A stretch of 64,000 nucleotides of DNA. Source: Chlorophyllum brunneum (Eukaryota; Basidiomycota; Agaricomycetes; Agaricales; Agaricaceae). The stretch spans positions 558,001 to 622,000 of the forward strand of contig OY756151.1 in assembly GCA_963576785.1 (NCBI GenBank), written 5' to 3'. Positions 1 to 12,303 of this stretch are shown here, one piece after another; position 1 is the first letter of the stretch, and every line of letters starts with the position of its first letter. The position numbers and the translations under genes are program-made. Below the pieces are notes generated by a model that worked only from the letters and a program-made list of their open reading frames with translations, was not told where the DNA came from and made no database searches.

Positions 1-943
1 AAGGTGCTTTCTCGTTTAATGGGGGATCGGCGGAGGCATTTGGTTGGGTAGCGGGGGTGGTGGCGACGGTGGTAGTAGTTTGGTTTTGTGAGTCGGGATA
101 TCTAGCGTCTTCTGGAATATCGACAAAGAACATGCGGACGCAGACCCAGAAGCAGCACCATACAGCAGCCATAACCCATGCTGGACTGGTAAAGCCATTG
201 AATATGGAGTTTTTGAACCCGACTTTGTAGAGTAAACCACCTGCGAAGGGACCAAGACTCATTCCGAGTCCTTGGCCCACGACAAGGAAGCTTGCGAGTG
301 TGGTCCGGCGACGAACGCCAACGATACGAGCATCTGAACAGTAGCGTTTGCAGTACATCCACATTGTGAATCCGAATCCGTTGACGATTCGGCCAATTAG
401 GATGAGGTATAACCAATTGGTTCGGTAAGCACAGCCGTAGAGAATATGACCAACGATTGAAGATGCACAGCTGACATTTAGAGGAAGTGTGTAACCACCT
501 GGGAGCGGTAAGCAATGTGGTCTGTTCGGATGAGCTATGTCCTCACCTTTGTCATATCGCATTAGTGGGATTAACGCGAGGGCAGAGAATACGGTTGGAA
601 TGCCGATCACGACACCTGAGAAAGTTGAGTCTCCGCCAAGATGGTGAGCGTAGTCGTTGGATGAGGAGACGATGATGAAGAAGGAAACCTACAGGCACCG
701 TCAGATTTAGATTAATGGGAAGTGCGGAGCACAAACCTGAAGAAGAAGGTTGGAGAGCACTACTATGAGGAGAGATGAGATCTTGGGAAGTTTGAGTTCC
801 TCAGGATCTATCAATGTATCATCATCAGAAGCTATGTTGGATTTGTCGTCGGACGGGGGTTGAGGTATAGGGATAACCTCGGAGACCAAGTTCGGTGAGG
901 TGGTTATTTCTGAGCTTGACGGCCCAGATGTTGATGACTGCAT
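1..943 (-). CDS. MFS transporter, C-terminus outside window
   Basis: N-terminal and middle part of a multi-spanning major facilitator superfamily carrier; the 3' end lies left of base 1. Translation from the ATG at 941-943 gives an acidic, Ser/Pro-rich cytoplasmic N-terminus (about 55 residues) and then the first hydrophobic segment (SSLLIVVLSNLLLQ). After a short intron a second segment contains GDSTFSGVVIGIPTVFSAL. The next exons carry LYLILIGRIVNGFGFTMW and VVGQGLGMSLGPFAGGLLYK, which match the family pattern of helix 4 (GRxxxGxG) and helix 5 (GPxxGG). The substrate cannot be read. The arrangement resembles the MFSD8/CLN7-like or SPX-MFS group, but that is an inference from the spacing and glycine motifs only. 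The gene is transcribed divergently from the FHA gene at 1625. Confidence 0.75.
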
Positions 944-1624
944 GTCTGTCACAAGAACCTTAGATAGTAGCTACCAGGGTTCAGTTGGGCCTGTGGTGAG
1001 GAATGGGACAAGGGTAGGGTTTGATGACTGAGTGGGAGGAATTTCGAGCGATCTAGTCGGGCGAGTATTTATGGTTGAAAGCGGGATATATTTACGCAGC
1101 ATCGTGTGCGGATGGAAGTGTCGGGTCCTGGCTCCTTAACGGCGATGGTGCCGAAATGACACTGTCTTATGACCGTGGGGCCGACAATAAGCAGGCTGTA
1201 GAGCCACGGACGCTGAGAAAAGCTGCCGGCAATCACTGCTGATGCGGGCGGCCGGGGCGGTATTCATCGCTGGCCTGCAAAGTCGAGTAGGTGTGGGATT
1301 GCACGACTGCGGGACGAGCGTCCTACGTAATCATCGGCGCTGATGTCGATCAGCTTCTGGGGCTCAGGAGGGGTATTTCCACCCCAAACAGCGTACTGGG
1401 TCATGATCAGCGTATGTTAATCCTGCCAGGACCAGACGTGTCCAGGGCAGCTCGGTGAACGCACGAGTCACGAGGCGGCCGGGCTGTGCCGAAAAAGGCA
1501 AGCCAGGCTTCGGTGCCGGCCGCGGGAGGTATATAGGGGCAAGTGAGGCGGCAGCTTGCCCTTGCTTTCTTTCCACACCCAGGTCCCCATCGCCCACTGA
1601 ATATATCTGTTGTAGTGAGCTGCC
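944..1624. other. Divergent intergenic region, MFS / FHA genes
   Basis: A shared 5' region of about 680 bases between two divergent genes. It includes a GC-rich stretch near 1230-1260 and a TATA-like element at 1530-1535, about 90 bases upstream of the FHA gene ATG. I see no supported coding exon. The short open frames here have no family signature. Confidence 0.5.
1530..1535 (+). promoter_or_regulatory. TATA-like element of the FHA gene
   Basis: TATATA lies about 90 bases upstream of the chosen ATG at 1625, a normal distance for a fungal TATA box. This is position and sequence evidence only. Confidence 0.35.
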
Positions 1625-4062
1625 ATGATAGATGACGATATCCAGTACCTAGGTTCCCGTATCAAGCCCAGAGACTACCCGCAGCGCACGGTCACTGGTA
1701 TGCCCTTATCGCTGTATTTCGCCTTGCATGGCCTGATGCGGGTCCAGGTGCTGCACTGCATATTGAGAAGTCAGACGGCAACGACGCATATGTATTAACT
1801 TTTAGTAGAGACAAGTCTTCCACTGTCCAGATTGGCCGCCGCCCTGGTAGTGAGATCGAGTCTCGGACGCACGATCAGGAGAAAGGCAGGGCCATGTTCC
1901 GCTGTGCCGTGGTGAGCCGCAAGCACGCAAAGATTGCGTTCTCGGACAGTGGAAATGTATGCGCTTTTGCTTCTCTTGGTCCGCGTCTCCAGCCCGCTTA
2001 TACTTGCCAGGTATATCTCATCGATCTCGGCTCCCACCATGGGACGCATGTCCGTAAGCCGGGTGAAACTTCATCGAGGGTACTGGAACCTGAAGTCCCT
2101 ACACCACTCTCTGACGGAGATATCATTACCTTTGGCAAATCTGTCGGTAGGAGCGAAGAACTGGTCAGACCTGTCGTCGCTCGGGTCCAATTGTTGTACA
2201 GTGGTCCATCTACTTCCACCATCAAACCTTTGGTGGTTCCCGACAGTTCGCCTTCATCTGCAACCAGGTCCCACTCTGGTCGTTATGGCCTTCACTCTCC
2301 TTCATCGTCCTCATCTGATGAAGCTTATAATGGTCAATCCGATGCATATTCAGACATTGAAGAGCTTGACTTTTCGCCTTCAGAGCCCTTTGGCCCGGTT
2401 CCACAGGAAGACCCAAAACATGACTCACATCTTGGTCGTGCTTTCGAGGTGCTCAAACGCCTCCTTCCGCCCACATCCATCCCTCCCGTTCCCGCCAAAG
2501 TTCCTGAACGCGACGTCTCACCAAGACTGGAGGAACAGTCTCCTGTGAATTCTGCCTCTTCGTCGTCCGACTCCCCCTTCTGTGCATCACCTTCAGACCT
2601 CCCTCCTCTTTGGTCCTTCTCAGCTAATCGTCCATCTCCCTTCCCACTCCTCCCACGCTATCCATCCATCCCGGGCTTCGACTTGCCCGATAATTTCTTT
2701 GAACTCCCTCCTATCATTGCTGTATCCAACGATGGTAACCGTTCGCGATCAGAATCGCCCATGGACCTCGCAAGTCCTTCGCCCCCACCACCGGAGCAAG
2801 AACTACACATCATTGGTGCATGGGACGACTACGCCTCGCCCTCTTCATGTTCTTCCTCTTCCGAATCGGAGTCAATTGCTACTCCGGCGGATAATGAAGC
2901 ATCTGGAAGCAAGCAGCCTACGGATGTGGGTTCTGTACAGCAACACGAGGAAGAGCACGAGGCCGAATCCAATGCTGTGGATAACAGCGCTCCTTCGTAT
3001 TCCTATCCACCCAAGGAGGAGAAGGAGAAAGAGAAAGAGGTGGTCGACACCACACTGTTCATTACGAAACCCGAATACGAGGACCTCAAAACCAAGTGCG
3101 CTAGGCTTCAGGTAACCACTGTCCCTCGTACCGATTTTCATGTCATACTCACGCCCTCTGTTTACTCGTCAGAACGAGATAGAAGGCCTCCAAACACAGC
3201 GTCGAAAGTATAAATCCAAATTCAACGCCAACGTTCACACCGTAACCGACAAGTTCCACGAGCTCGAAGACAAGATGAACGACATGAACGCACAGTGTAC
3301 TTTGTTCATGGATCAGATTGAGACCGTTACCTATGGTGACGTACCCGACCTTCAGACGCGGATCGATGACCTATTGGACGAACATGATGCAGGACAGTTG
3401 GAGGTGGGGAAGTTGAGGAGAAGGATTGTTGAATGCGATGAAAAGGTAGCGATGAAAGAGGCGGAATGGAAAGAGAGGGACACCGAGATGAAGGAAGATC
3501 AAGGGAAGGTACAAAAGTATCTGGATACTCTAAGAGGTCTTGTAGAAGGTATTTTTCGTGTCGTCGGTTCTCTTTTCGAACTGGCCTTGCTCATACGCGC
3601 TCGATTGCAGAAATGGTGACACTACGAACTACGGCTGAAGGAGAAGTCAGAGCTGAGCTTGAGACTCTCCGACAACTCCGCGAGTCCATCACGAAAGAGG
3701 TTCGCGCCTTCCTCACCCCTTACACTCGCCCAAACTCATACTTGACTTAAACACAGGCCGCAGCCTCTGCCCCCCTCAAACGCAAACGTAGCAGCCAAGA
3801 TGAAGGCGATCGTGACACAGCCGATGATACCACAGACTCTTCCACCTCCACTCCCATTCAAGATGACACTCACAACAACGGTGATACTGTGACGACCTCA
3901 CTAACGCAAAGCTGTGGTCTCGAATTCCAAGTCCATCAACCACTCCTCGATCGACCTTCTCCTCGTAAACGTGCCCGTAAGGTTGTGTCCATCGCTGCGC
4001 AGACCGCGACTGCCGTTACGATGGGCGCTGTTGCTGCTTGGGTCGCTTTGGCCTTCTCTTAA
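1625..4062 (+). CDS. FHA-domain, coiled-coil, tail-anchored protein (SLMAP/Far10-like)
   Basis: Spliced model of six exons (1625-1697, 1748-1956, 2011-3111, 3173-3548, 3611-3699, 3757-4062), giving 717 residues in one uninterrupted frame. FHA domain near the N-terminus: VQIGRRPGSEI, then VVSRKHAKI, then the SHHGT motif and LSDGDIITFG, i.e. the phosphothreonine-binding GR...S+H...N/HGT signature. The second intron (1957-2010) is 54 nt and stays open, but removing it restores the FHA strand. The middle is Ser/Pro-rich and disordered. Residues around exon 4 are strongly charged and predicted coiled coil. The C-terminus has a basic patch (PRKRARK) followed by a single hydrophobic segment and stop, i.e. 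a tail anchor. FHA plus coiled coil plus tail anchor is the architecture of SLMAP/Far9/Far10/PRO45, STRIPAK components at the ER and nuclear envelope. The orthology is inferred from architecture. Confidence 0.85.
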
Positions 4063-4716
4063 ACTCCAGTTCGGAGTTTCATTCGCTTTATCGTCTTTCG
4101 TCTCGTTTCTCTTTTTCTTTTCTTCCATCTTTGGATTATAAGCCTGATGTTTCACAGACACACGATTCTTTGCCGGTGATTCCACGTTCCTTATGGCGTT
4201 ATGATGTATTATTATCGTTGCTCATTCCATGCCCGTTCGTGTTCCCTTTTTTTCTTCTTTTGGCACATTCCTTTTTTCCCGCCTTGTATCTTTTGCTCCT
4301 TGTACAGATGTAACGTTAAGGTCGAAGTCAACACTTTTTGTTGTACTACTCACAATCTCAAGGGAGGTTTGCAGGTTTGTATATGTATTATCCAATTACC
4401 CCCACACGATGTATGTAACCCAGACAGGGCGCCATTAGGGCACCTCTATACAGTATATCTGTATACATGGTTGAACAGGCTCGTTTTCAACTTTTGTCGA
4501 TGGATTTAGGATGAAAGTTCGAATGTCGAGGTAAATATGCAAATGTGATGATACATGTCAAGTGCAATCAGGAAGAAATATAAGTGACGAGAGAGGTCTA
4601 TAGGTATACGCCAACTACTAAAATCAAAGAGGAAAACGAATTAAATGATCATTGTGGGATTGTAAAACCCAACACTGCCATCCAACAGGAGTCCGGAAGA
4701 AAGTATTCTTCCAGCT
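4063..4716. other. Convergent 3' intergenic region
   Basis: The 3' ends of the FHA gene (plus) and the Sac3 gene (minus) face each other here. The DNA is T-rich on the plus strand just after the stop, as expected for 3' UTR. Open frames in it have no recognisable domain. Confidence 0.5.
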
Positions 4717-7700
4717 TTACGACGGAGTGAAAGGGACACCCTTGCCTGGTTTGCTAGGTGACCCATATTTTCGCTTCATATCCCTCGTCAATGCACGTAA
4801 CATCGCGACCGTGATTGGTTGAGGTGGTGTCCCAGAAAGAGAACTAGGACCGGGTGTCTCGGTGACAATCGATGTATTGCTAATGATGCTTGAAGAGGGT
4901 GAATGATGACGACCATTCATATGGGGAGTAGCTGGTGGACTTGCATCAGCACCTGTCGAGACTGATGCCGTGGTTTTTATGCGCTTGGCATCTGGTCTGT
5001 GAATATCCGTCAGCGCAGGATTCTTTGCTGGAGTAGAAGCAGAACATACGAAGCATCTTCTGTCTCTTCTGAGATTCCTCTACGTTTCGGTGACCTCCGT
5101 ACACTCATATTCAATGCCAAATTCAAGTTCGTTTGAAATGTTTGGATTGAAGCCTCAAAGAGCTCTGAAGCGGCTTTAAGATCAACAAGAGGTATATACT
5201 GTCTTTCTTGGGATTTGATGTTGATATGTTTTTCTGTTCTAAGAACTGTGAGCTCCAAGAGATGTTGTATAAATGTTCGAGCGGGGAATTCTGATAGGGA
5301 TAAAGATCAGACAAAATCAATAGAAGAGGGTGTTAAAAATGAATCAATACCTTGGCCGATGTTAATGTGAGATTGTAGATCTACTGCAATCTTCTCCGTG
5401 TCGCCATCATCGTTGACGCGGGAAAGCCAAGTGAAAGCCGTCTCATACACAGTTCTATGTAGGTGGTTGATAAGTGCTGCCGTGTTCGTGTATATGGGCG
5501 GGAGACTTACTGGCTATCGTAGATGACGTTGATGTCGAAACTTGAAAGAAGGTCGCGCTTGGGTTTCGACAACATTGCAGAAGCCAACGCGCCCATCTTG
5601 TTTAATAGACCAATAGTCGCTTGAACCAAGTGTCCATACAAACGCCAGTCAACTACACCTTTTGAGTCAGTCTCTCCTTTAGTAACAGAGGGCACTTTGG
5701 ACTCACAGTATCCGTTGACGGAACAGTTGTCAAGCCATTCGATGAGAAAGTTACTAAACTCTTCCTCAAAGGTCCTGAAGATGCCTAGTCGGATTAATTC
5801 TCAGTATGACTACGTCTGAATCACCTACGAAGGAAGCATACCTCGAACAGTTGTGGACTTCACCAGTCTCCCTTCAACATCCAACTTGATCTTCTGCAAC
5901 ACTTCACCCAGCACCATATCCAAGTTCGTAGTAGCTGTGATCCCCAGCGTGGCATATCCCGCAAGTACCGACTCATTTACATATTTCTTGACCTGATTGA
6001 TCAGGTGGGGTCAGAAACGAAGAGAAGCAGAGTCGGATGTACACACCATGTTGACGAAATCGGCTGCTGGCTCGGCTTTAGATTGATCCCCACTACCCCA
6101 ATTTAGTATGAGCAGTGAAGGAATATAGTGACGCTTGGACGAAAGTGCATCGATGATATCACGAAGTCGAGAGCAGTCGTCGAGGACACAATATTTCCTA
6201 AGGAAACATCCATTAACGAACTCACAAGAGGAAAAGTCGGAGGCACGCACTTCTCGATGTCATCCTGAACATGATCCGTCGGCGTACACTCAAACACAAT
6301 TAACCCTGTGCTCCAATCCTCCTTCACACTACTCTTCTCCTTTCCCTTCCCGTTCATCTTCAGCTTCTCCCCTTCTTGCTCATGGGAAGGGTCCAAATCG
6401 GGGAACAACGGAATCTCAAAAATCGACTCCGACGCCCACCGACCAGATTTTGGAACATCAAACTTGCGTTCTAACCAAATTGCAGAGCTATCACTCTCTG
6501 GATTAAGTGATAGCCACACGTTCCATGGTCTCCGGACCTTCATTTTCGCATGGACGTATGTACGGATGACGTTAAGGTAGGATCCTTTTGCCCACAGCTC
6601 CTGGTTTTCTTCTCTATTCTATTGTTTGAGGAGCAAATCAGTCGCGGTAAAAGCTGTAGGGACGGGGAATGGATAACGCACTTCTTTGAACCTCTTCGCG
6701 ATCTCCTCATCTGTCTTCCGTTCCTGGAAAACATCCGAAATCCGTTTCTTTCTCTGCCTCTTCTTACTTGGTGATCCATCCACGCTCCCACTCTCACCCA
6801 AACTCGACGATATTCTCCTCCGTTTCTCCAAAGCTCCCAAACGCCCAAACAGACGTGATTCTTTGAGTGACTGGAGTGACTTCTTCGACTTGAGCTTGGC
6901 ACGATAAGCATCAGAGTGTTCAACAGCTTGAGCCCAAGCCACCACGTCTGCTGTTCGCTTTCTCCACCTATTCCACCACCTCTTCATCACCATCTTCTCT
7001 TTAAACGCACGAGCCTTGACCTTGAGTTCCTCACGCGTTAGAACAACAACGTCCCCCTCCCCATCTCCATCCACTACAGTCACAGAACCATTACGTGTTG
7101 CCATTGGTGATGCAAATATCGAAAGACCTGGCTTAGTCGCAGTTGGCTCCGGCGCCTTTCCTTTGTCCTTACGCAACAAAGTCGACGTGAATAGACTTTG
7201 ACTGACGCCCCTCGTAAGCGTCTTCCTCGGCGAAGAAAAGTTGTTGACAATCCCCAAATTCGATGAACTCGGGGTCGGTGGTAAATCCAGTGGACTCAAC
7301 GCCCCCAAATAAGTCGCACTACCACCTGCACTACCACCCGCACTACCACCCGCACTATGATTCATACTACCCTGCGGAGTAACAGGCGAAGCTGCATTAC
7401 TCTTCAAATATCCAAGGATAGGGTGCGGAACAGCGAATGACGGCGTCGAAGGTAATGAAATCGGTGCATTTTTTTTAAGGGGCGGGGGAGCAACGGGTGA
7501 ATCAAGAATGAAGGTAGCCTCTGAGTCCACAGGTTTTGGTGGAAGTGTTGGAGGAATAGGTAGGGGTACATGTGGAGTCGAGGGCGCAGGCGAGGAAATA
7601 TTCGTGTCGATTCGAAGAGGGGGTGTACTCGATTTACGTAGCCTCAATTTCGGAGCCGTGTGCATGGCGAATGCGGATTGCGAGCTACCTGCTAGTGGCG

Positions 7701-10215
7701 AAGTGGCCACTTCGGAGGTATGGGACGGAATGCCATTAATAGTGGGGACAGTAGGAGGTGTCGCAGTGGTTGATGTAGGTTGTGAAGGGCCGTTGAAGAA
7801 TCCTGGGGTGAAAGAGAGTGCAGCCGGATTGAGTGAGGGTTTTGTTGAAGGTGGTGTGTTGAAGAACAAAGGGGTCTTTCCATCAGCCTCAAGTTGAAGT
7901 TGGGGTTTGGGGGTCGGGAAGGTGGAAGGCGCTGGTGGTGTGCCGAAGGAAGACGTAGGTGTCGGCGTGAGTTTTGATACCCCGTTGGCTAGGGGTTGGA
8001 ATGGGCCTGATTTCATAGGGGGATTAGGATTGGCAACAGAACAACACCATAAGCAACGTACTGGGGGCAAACGTAGATGCCGTTCCAAAGAATGAGGAAG
8101 GTGGTGATGTGCCCAACCCTTGTGGTCTACTGGGGGCTTCATCAAGGGGAGGTGCGTCGGCCAGAGACTTGCGAACGGATTGAGAGGGAGGCGGCATGCC
8201 GTCATTCAACGCCGGTGCGTTTGCCGCCGACCCAAACGTAGACTGAGGCTCCTTCGCATCCACATTCGGTTCGACCGGTCTAGGTGCCGAAGGAAATACA
8301 CTCCCAAAGGCTGATGTAGGTTTCGGGGACGAAGTAGCTCCAAAGGAGCCACCTCCAAACACATTGGTGGTCCCAGTGGAAGCACTTGCCAGTGCAGCAA
8401 ATGCGGACGTCGCGCCCAATGCAGGTTGTGCGGGTCGCCCAAAGAATGAAGATTGCCCTGAAGGTTGGCCAAATACACTTATAGGGGGCTCTGCTACCGT
8501 TGTTTGAAGAGGAAGCTCATCTTGAATGAATTCCTCTACGTCATCGACCTCTTCAAACCTACTCTCCTCACCGTCGTCGTACATCTCCATGTCATTCTCA
8601 GCATTCTCTGTGGGGAATACGGCCCTTCCATCGACGATGTCTTGTAGACTGAGATCGCCACGGATAGCTTCGATATCCTCGATGGTATCCTTCCCAAACA
8701 GCCGCTCAAGGATGCAAGCAACGAGGTATATCATGACGACGCTCCCTTGTTCTCGTAGCACTCCTGCTAGTTGACCGAAAATCTCCATTCCTTCAACGTC
8801 AACTACGAGTGCGGAAGTTTTGGTTATCGGCGCGCTTTTCTTTTGGACGCGGAGACGAAACTCGGTTGTGAGCTTGAATACGGGGTGGGATGTGATATGA
8901 TCTGGTATCTCTTCATGGCGTTCTCTTTGGTCGCGAATGTGGATTAGTCGATGGTAGACTCGCATTTCGAGTTCTGTGGGTGATTCGTAACGACCACGTT
9001 GTTCTTCGTAGAACTCCTTCAGACTCTGCAACGCTATAGACCAGAGATGTGTACCAAAGACGACAAGAGCGGGGAAGGGGACGAACTGTTCATGAGCTGC
9101 TGCTCCTCCAAAGCAACCGAAAATCCGGATTTGTCACGTTCAAAGTGCAATGCCAGGATGTGGAAACGGGCACAACGATCGTGGCATTCAATTGCTATAG
9201 GACCAGATTCATGTTGCATCGTAAAGTCATTCCGAACGGCTCTTGAGCGGTCACGAATAAAGGTATATGTCTGCGGGAAGCCACCACGGGGAAGGAGGTC
9301 GTGGAATAGGTAATCCAATGTTCTCTGTATCTCCCTATCAACAACTCGCGAAGGTAAGGAGTGAGAGTCTGAACACTCGCCTTGAGCACTTTCGGAGGTC
9401 GCAAGTCCGAAGGGAGTGTTTTATCTCCCGCAGCTCGCTCGTACATTTTAACAGCCCGTTTGTGATCCACGCGTTTGGTGCCCGGAATCTTGCAAGTAGA
9501 TCAGCGTAGATTTGGATATAAAGTTTAAGCAAAAATGAGACGTACAGTTTCCCATTCAAACAGATTGTTTTCCCGCTCTCGTCTATATCGTTCGAACCGG
9601 GGACACATATCCATACACGTCCCAACCATTGTGATGGCGTCCTCCAGCCGCTTGGGGACCAGCGGGTCGTCCATCTTCCCCTCTGCTATAACTTTCTTCT
9701 TCTCAACCTCCCGCCCTTTCACCAGCTGATTGAGAAGGTGTCAAACCTGCTAAAAGGACCAAAAAAAATAGCTCGCGCACCTCCTGATAGAACCGTTCTC
9801 GCTCCTCTTGTGTTTCCAGCTCTGGCTCAACTATCTCTGGAAATTCAAAATCCGTAGCATAGAGATCATCATTAGCGCTGTCCTGAATATAGTCCATCTC
9901 CTCCTCGACATCGGTGTGCGCGTCATGTTCCTCGGTCTGTGTAACTTCGTTGGGCCTGGTGGTAGGGTTATTCCTCAGCGTCTGGTTCGGAAATTTGCGA
10001 GCTCCTCTTCCGCGACCTCTCCCCCTGGTTCCACCACGGCCACCGCCTCTCTCCCATCGCTCTCCGTCTACACGACTTGTTGAGCTTGGACCACTCCTCG
10101 ACGATGGGTCGGGTGCTGTCCATTGTCTGTTGCGAGAGTGTGGTCGCCGTGAGCCCGTGGGTACGTTAAGCGCTGCGCCTCGTATCCGTGGGCCGTGGTT
10201 GTGGATGGTGGTCAT
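4717..10215 (-). CDS. SAC3: SAC3/GANP-family mRNA export factor
   Basis: Large multi-exon gene from the ATG at 10213-10215 to TAA at 4717-4719. The N-terminus is low in complexity, with an RGG-type stretch (RGGGRGGTRGRGRGRGAR) and then an acidic segment. After a 58-base intron the SAC3 domain begins with VGTCMDMCPRFERYRRER, the family signature. It continues through DHKRAVKMYERAAG, LDYLFHDLLPRGGFPQTYTF, IAIECHDRCARFHI and LKEFYEEQRGRYESPTELEM. After this comes a long region with FG-like and Pro/Ser-rich sequence (FGQPSGQSSFFGRPAQP), a tandem GGSA run, and a C-terminal region with YIPSLLILNWGSGD that resembles the GANP C-terminal half. In yeast, Sac3 scaffolds the TREX-2 complex at the nuclear pore. 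The gene is long for a fungal Sac3, and the FG stretch is compatible with binding export receptors. Whether the whole span is one transcript rests on continuous splice-compatible frames. Confidence 0.85.
7311..7358 (-). repeat. Short in-frame tandem repeat (GGSA units) in SAC3
   Basis: Three near-identical 15-base units on the plus strand (core cactaccacc, variable next base) encode repeated Gly-Gly-Ser-Ala on the minus strand, inside the disordered part of the Sac3 protein. Because the unit keeps the frame, copy-number change would alter linker length only. Confidence 0.6.
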
Positions 10216-10843
10216 TGAGCTCAGCACCAATCGCGTTCTACTCAACAACACACAAGCGGGTTTGTTGTCCATCAGCCCTGTGAACAAACAAAGCTTTGTT
10301 GTGCACCAGCCCTGCAACCAAACACGTGCTGTTGATGGCCACCACCTCGTTAAGCCGCCGAGAGCCTCTGTGCTCTCATCTCACCCCGATGTCAGATTCC
10401 ACGCTTGGAGTCTGTATCACTGCATGCTGCCAGGTTTGTGCAGGTATTCTTCTTGATTTCGCATCAGTTCGTACGTGCCACAAGCGATCATTCTTGTCAG
10501 CCTTACTGAGCGCTCGCCATGCAGGTCATTCATGTACCAATATCACAGACTGCTGCTGCTGCTGTTCAGGCAGTGAACGTGAAGCACAAGAGGGGGAGCG
10601 AGAACCCCTGGTTACTCAAACACAACCTGAACAACAACCTCCCATGCTTATCGTTACAGAACCTACACCAACTTCATGATGTATAATATCTCAGGTACTC
10701 TGCAAGCCGTTATATAATGCAATATTTGTTGATTCTGCAATAGTTAACTACTATTACATACCAGCTTTGTCGTCCAACAGTTGTAATACCACTATGTACC
10801 TGTTCCCACAGGGACCGTGATAAACGACGTACACGAAACAAAT
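10216..10843. other. Intergenic region upstream of SAC3
   Basis: About 630 bases between the SAC3 start and the stop of the next minus-strand gene. It carries the likely SAC3 promoter. A short CTG run sits near 10550-10566, and the stretch around 10680-10760 is AT-rich. No coding exon is supported. Confidence 0.45.
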
Positions 10844-12303
10844 CTATTCAACAGTCGCAAACCTCGTCTTTGCAAGAACAAGCCAGTCCCCTTCTAATAA
10901 CCAGCTCGGTATACCACTCTCCACAGGTGGGGTGGCGGGAGACGTCCGTGAGCTATCATACCCCGAATAACCGAACACTGGCGGTGGCACCAAAGGTAGG
11001 TCCTCCCGGGCGACTGGCAACCTCGGCAGCGGTGCTTCATATTTGCATATCGTCTTGACCTCTGGAGACTCCACAAGGCTACGAAGCTTCTTCGTTCGCC
11101 TATGTCTCTTATCACCATACACAGCCTTTTCCTCCTTTTCCTCATCACTGCTGTCGACCTCCAATAGACGCTTAACCCCCCCACTCTTCACAAGCTTCAA
11201 CCGCGGCTGCTGATCCACCGCCCACCTGTCCCGTACCCTCTCCACGAGCCATTCATTTGTGCCCTTCAATAGCTTCTCCGGATCCGACTGGGGAACCAAT
11301 ATCCTCACGGGTATGCTCAACCTTCCCCTCGTCATTAACCCAACACTCGGGCCCGATCCCCACTGATCAAGGCTCAAAAATACGTCCTGTAGAACCTTCT
11401 GGCGACTCTGAATCCTCTTCTTCCTCTCCTCTGGATCCTTTGACAACTCCAACACATTATGTAACTGCGTAAGCCGCAGTTCGCCCTTGTCAGTAACGAG
11501 CATGCTTCCAGTATTCGGGGAATCCAGGATATAACCAATCTCGATCAATTTGCGCAAGGACTTGGTCACAAGATCCTCATCCCGTGCTTCGATTTGACGA
11601 CCAACCATAGGTTCAGTCATGATCCCAACGATATTCCCTTCGTCATCCAAAACATGCGCCAGCATGTCGTACGTCAAGTTCATTCCTTGTAACCTTCGAT
11701 ATGCCTTCATAGCCCGATTGAGGAAAGGCAAATCCTGGTCCATCGAAACCCTGTATATGTCTTACGATAGACCACCACAAAAGGTGTCAATAAGCGCCAC
11801 TTACAGAGGGAATCACTCACCGACTTCCCGGCCCCTCCACTTGCCAAACCTAAGCTCACATGGCCCATACACATCAAAATCGATTTCGTTCTCATGCACC
11901 ATCCTCGCCCATGGCTGCTCTTTGATCAAACTCGAGTCTTGTTTCTTGCTCTTCTGGAAAACCCTAAGACTCCTTGTCTTATCGCCCCTCCTATTCATGT
12001 ATACCCAATTCGGTGCATCTGGCGTCCACTCGATGGATCGAATATGATTTTGCTTCATAATCGGCGGGGGAAAAAATAAAGTCAGATCCCAAACGGGCTC
12101 GTCAAATGTCATGTAGGACCCACAATCTCTTCCAACATATCCATCACCAAATTACTCTTGAAATCGTCTTTCTTGAACTGAAATATCACCTCTTTCTTCC
12201 CGCGTACCAATGTCAAGTACGTCATACTGCCGTATTGCTCTGTGGTAACATAGCGCACAAGCTCGTTCATACGAGCTTTATAAAATGATCTTGTAACCTC
12301 CAT
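10844..12303 (-). CDS. Kinase-fold-like protein without catalytic motifs (function unknown)
   Basis: A three-exon model (12124-12303, 11821-12052, 10844-11760) gives 442 residues in one frame, with clean GT-AG junctions. I do not recognise a named family. The middle contains ELRFGKWRGREVDIYRVS, followed by AYRRLQG, VGIMTEPMVGRQIEA, LRKLIEIGYILD and MLVTDKGELRLTQLHNV. The order resembles the beta-strands, alpha-C, hinge, alpha-E and post-catalytic-loop strands of a protein kinase, but the HRD/HGD and DFG motifs are absent. A pseudokinase or kinase-like fold is therefore an inference. The C-terminus is basic and then Pro-rich. The start at 12303 is the first ATG in the frame. An open, protein-like frame continues upstream to about 12470 in a different phase, so the N-terminus may be longer through an intron I could not place. 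Confidence 0.55.

Noticed and set aside
1934..2548. 204-codon open frame on the plus strand
   Set aside because: It overlaps the FHA gene in another frame and has no domain; the FHA reading is clearly the coding one.
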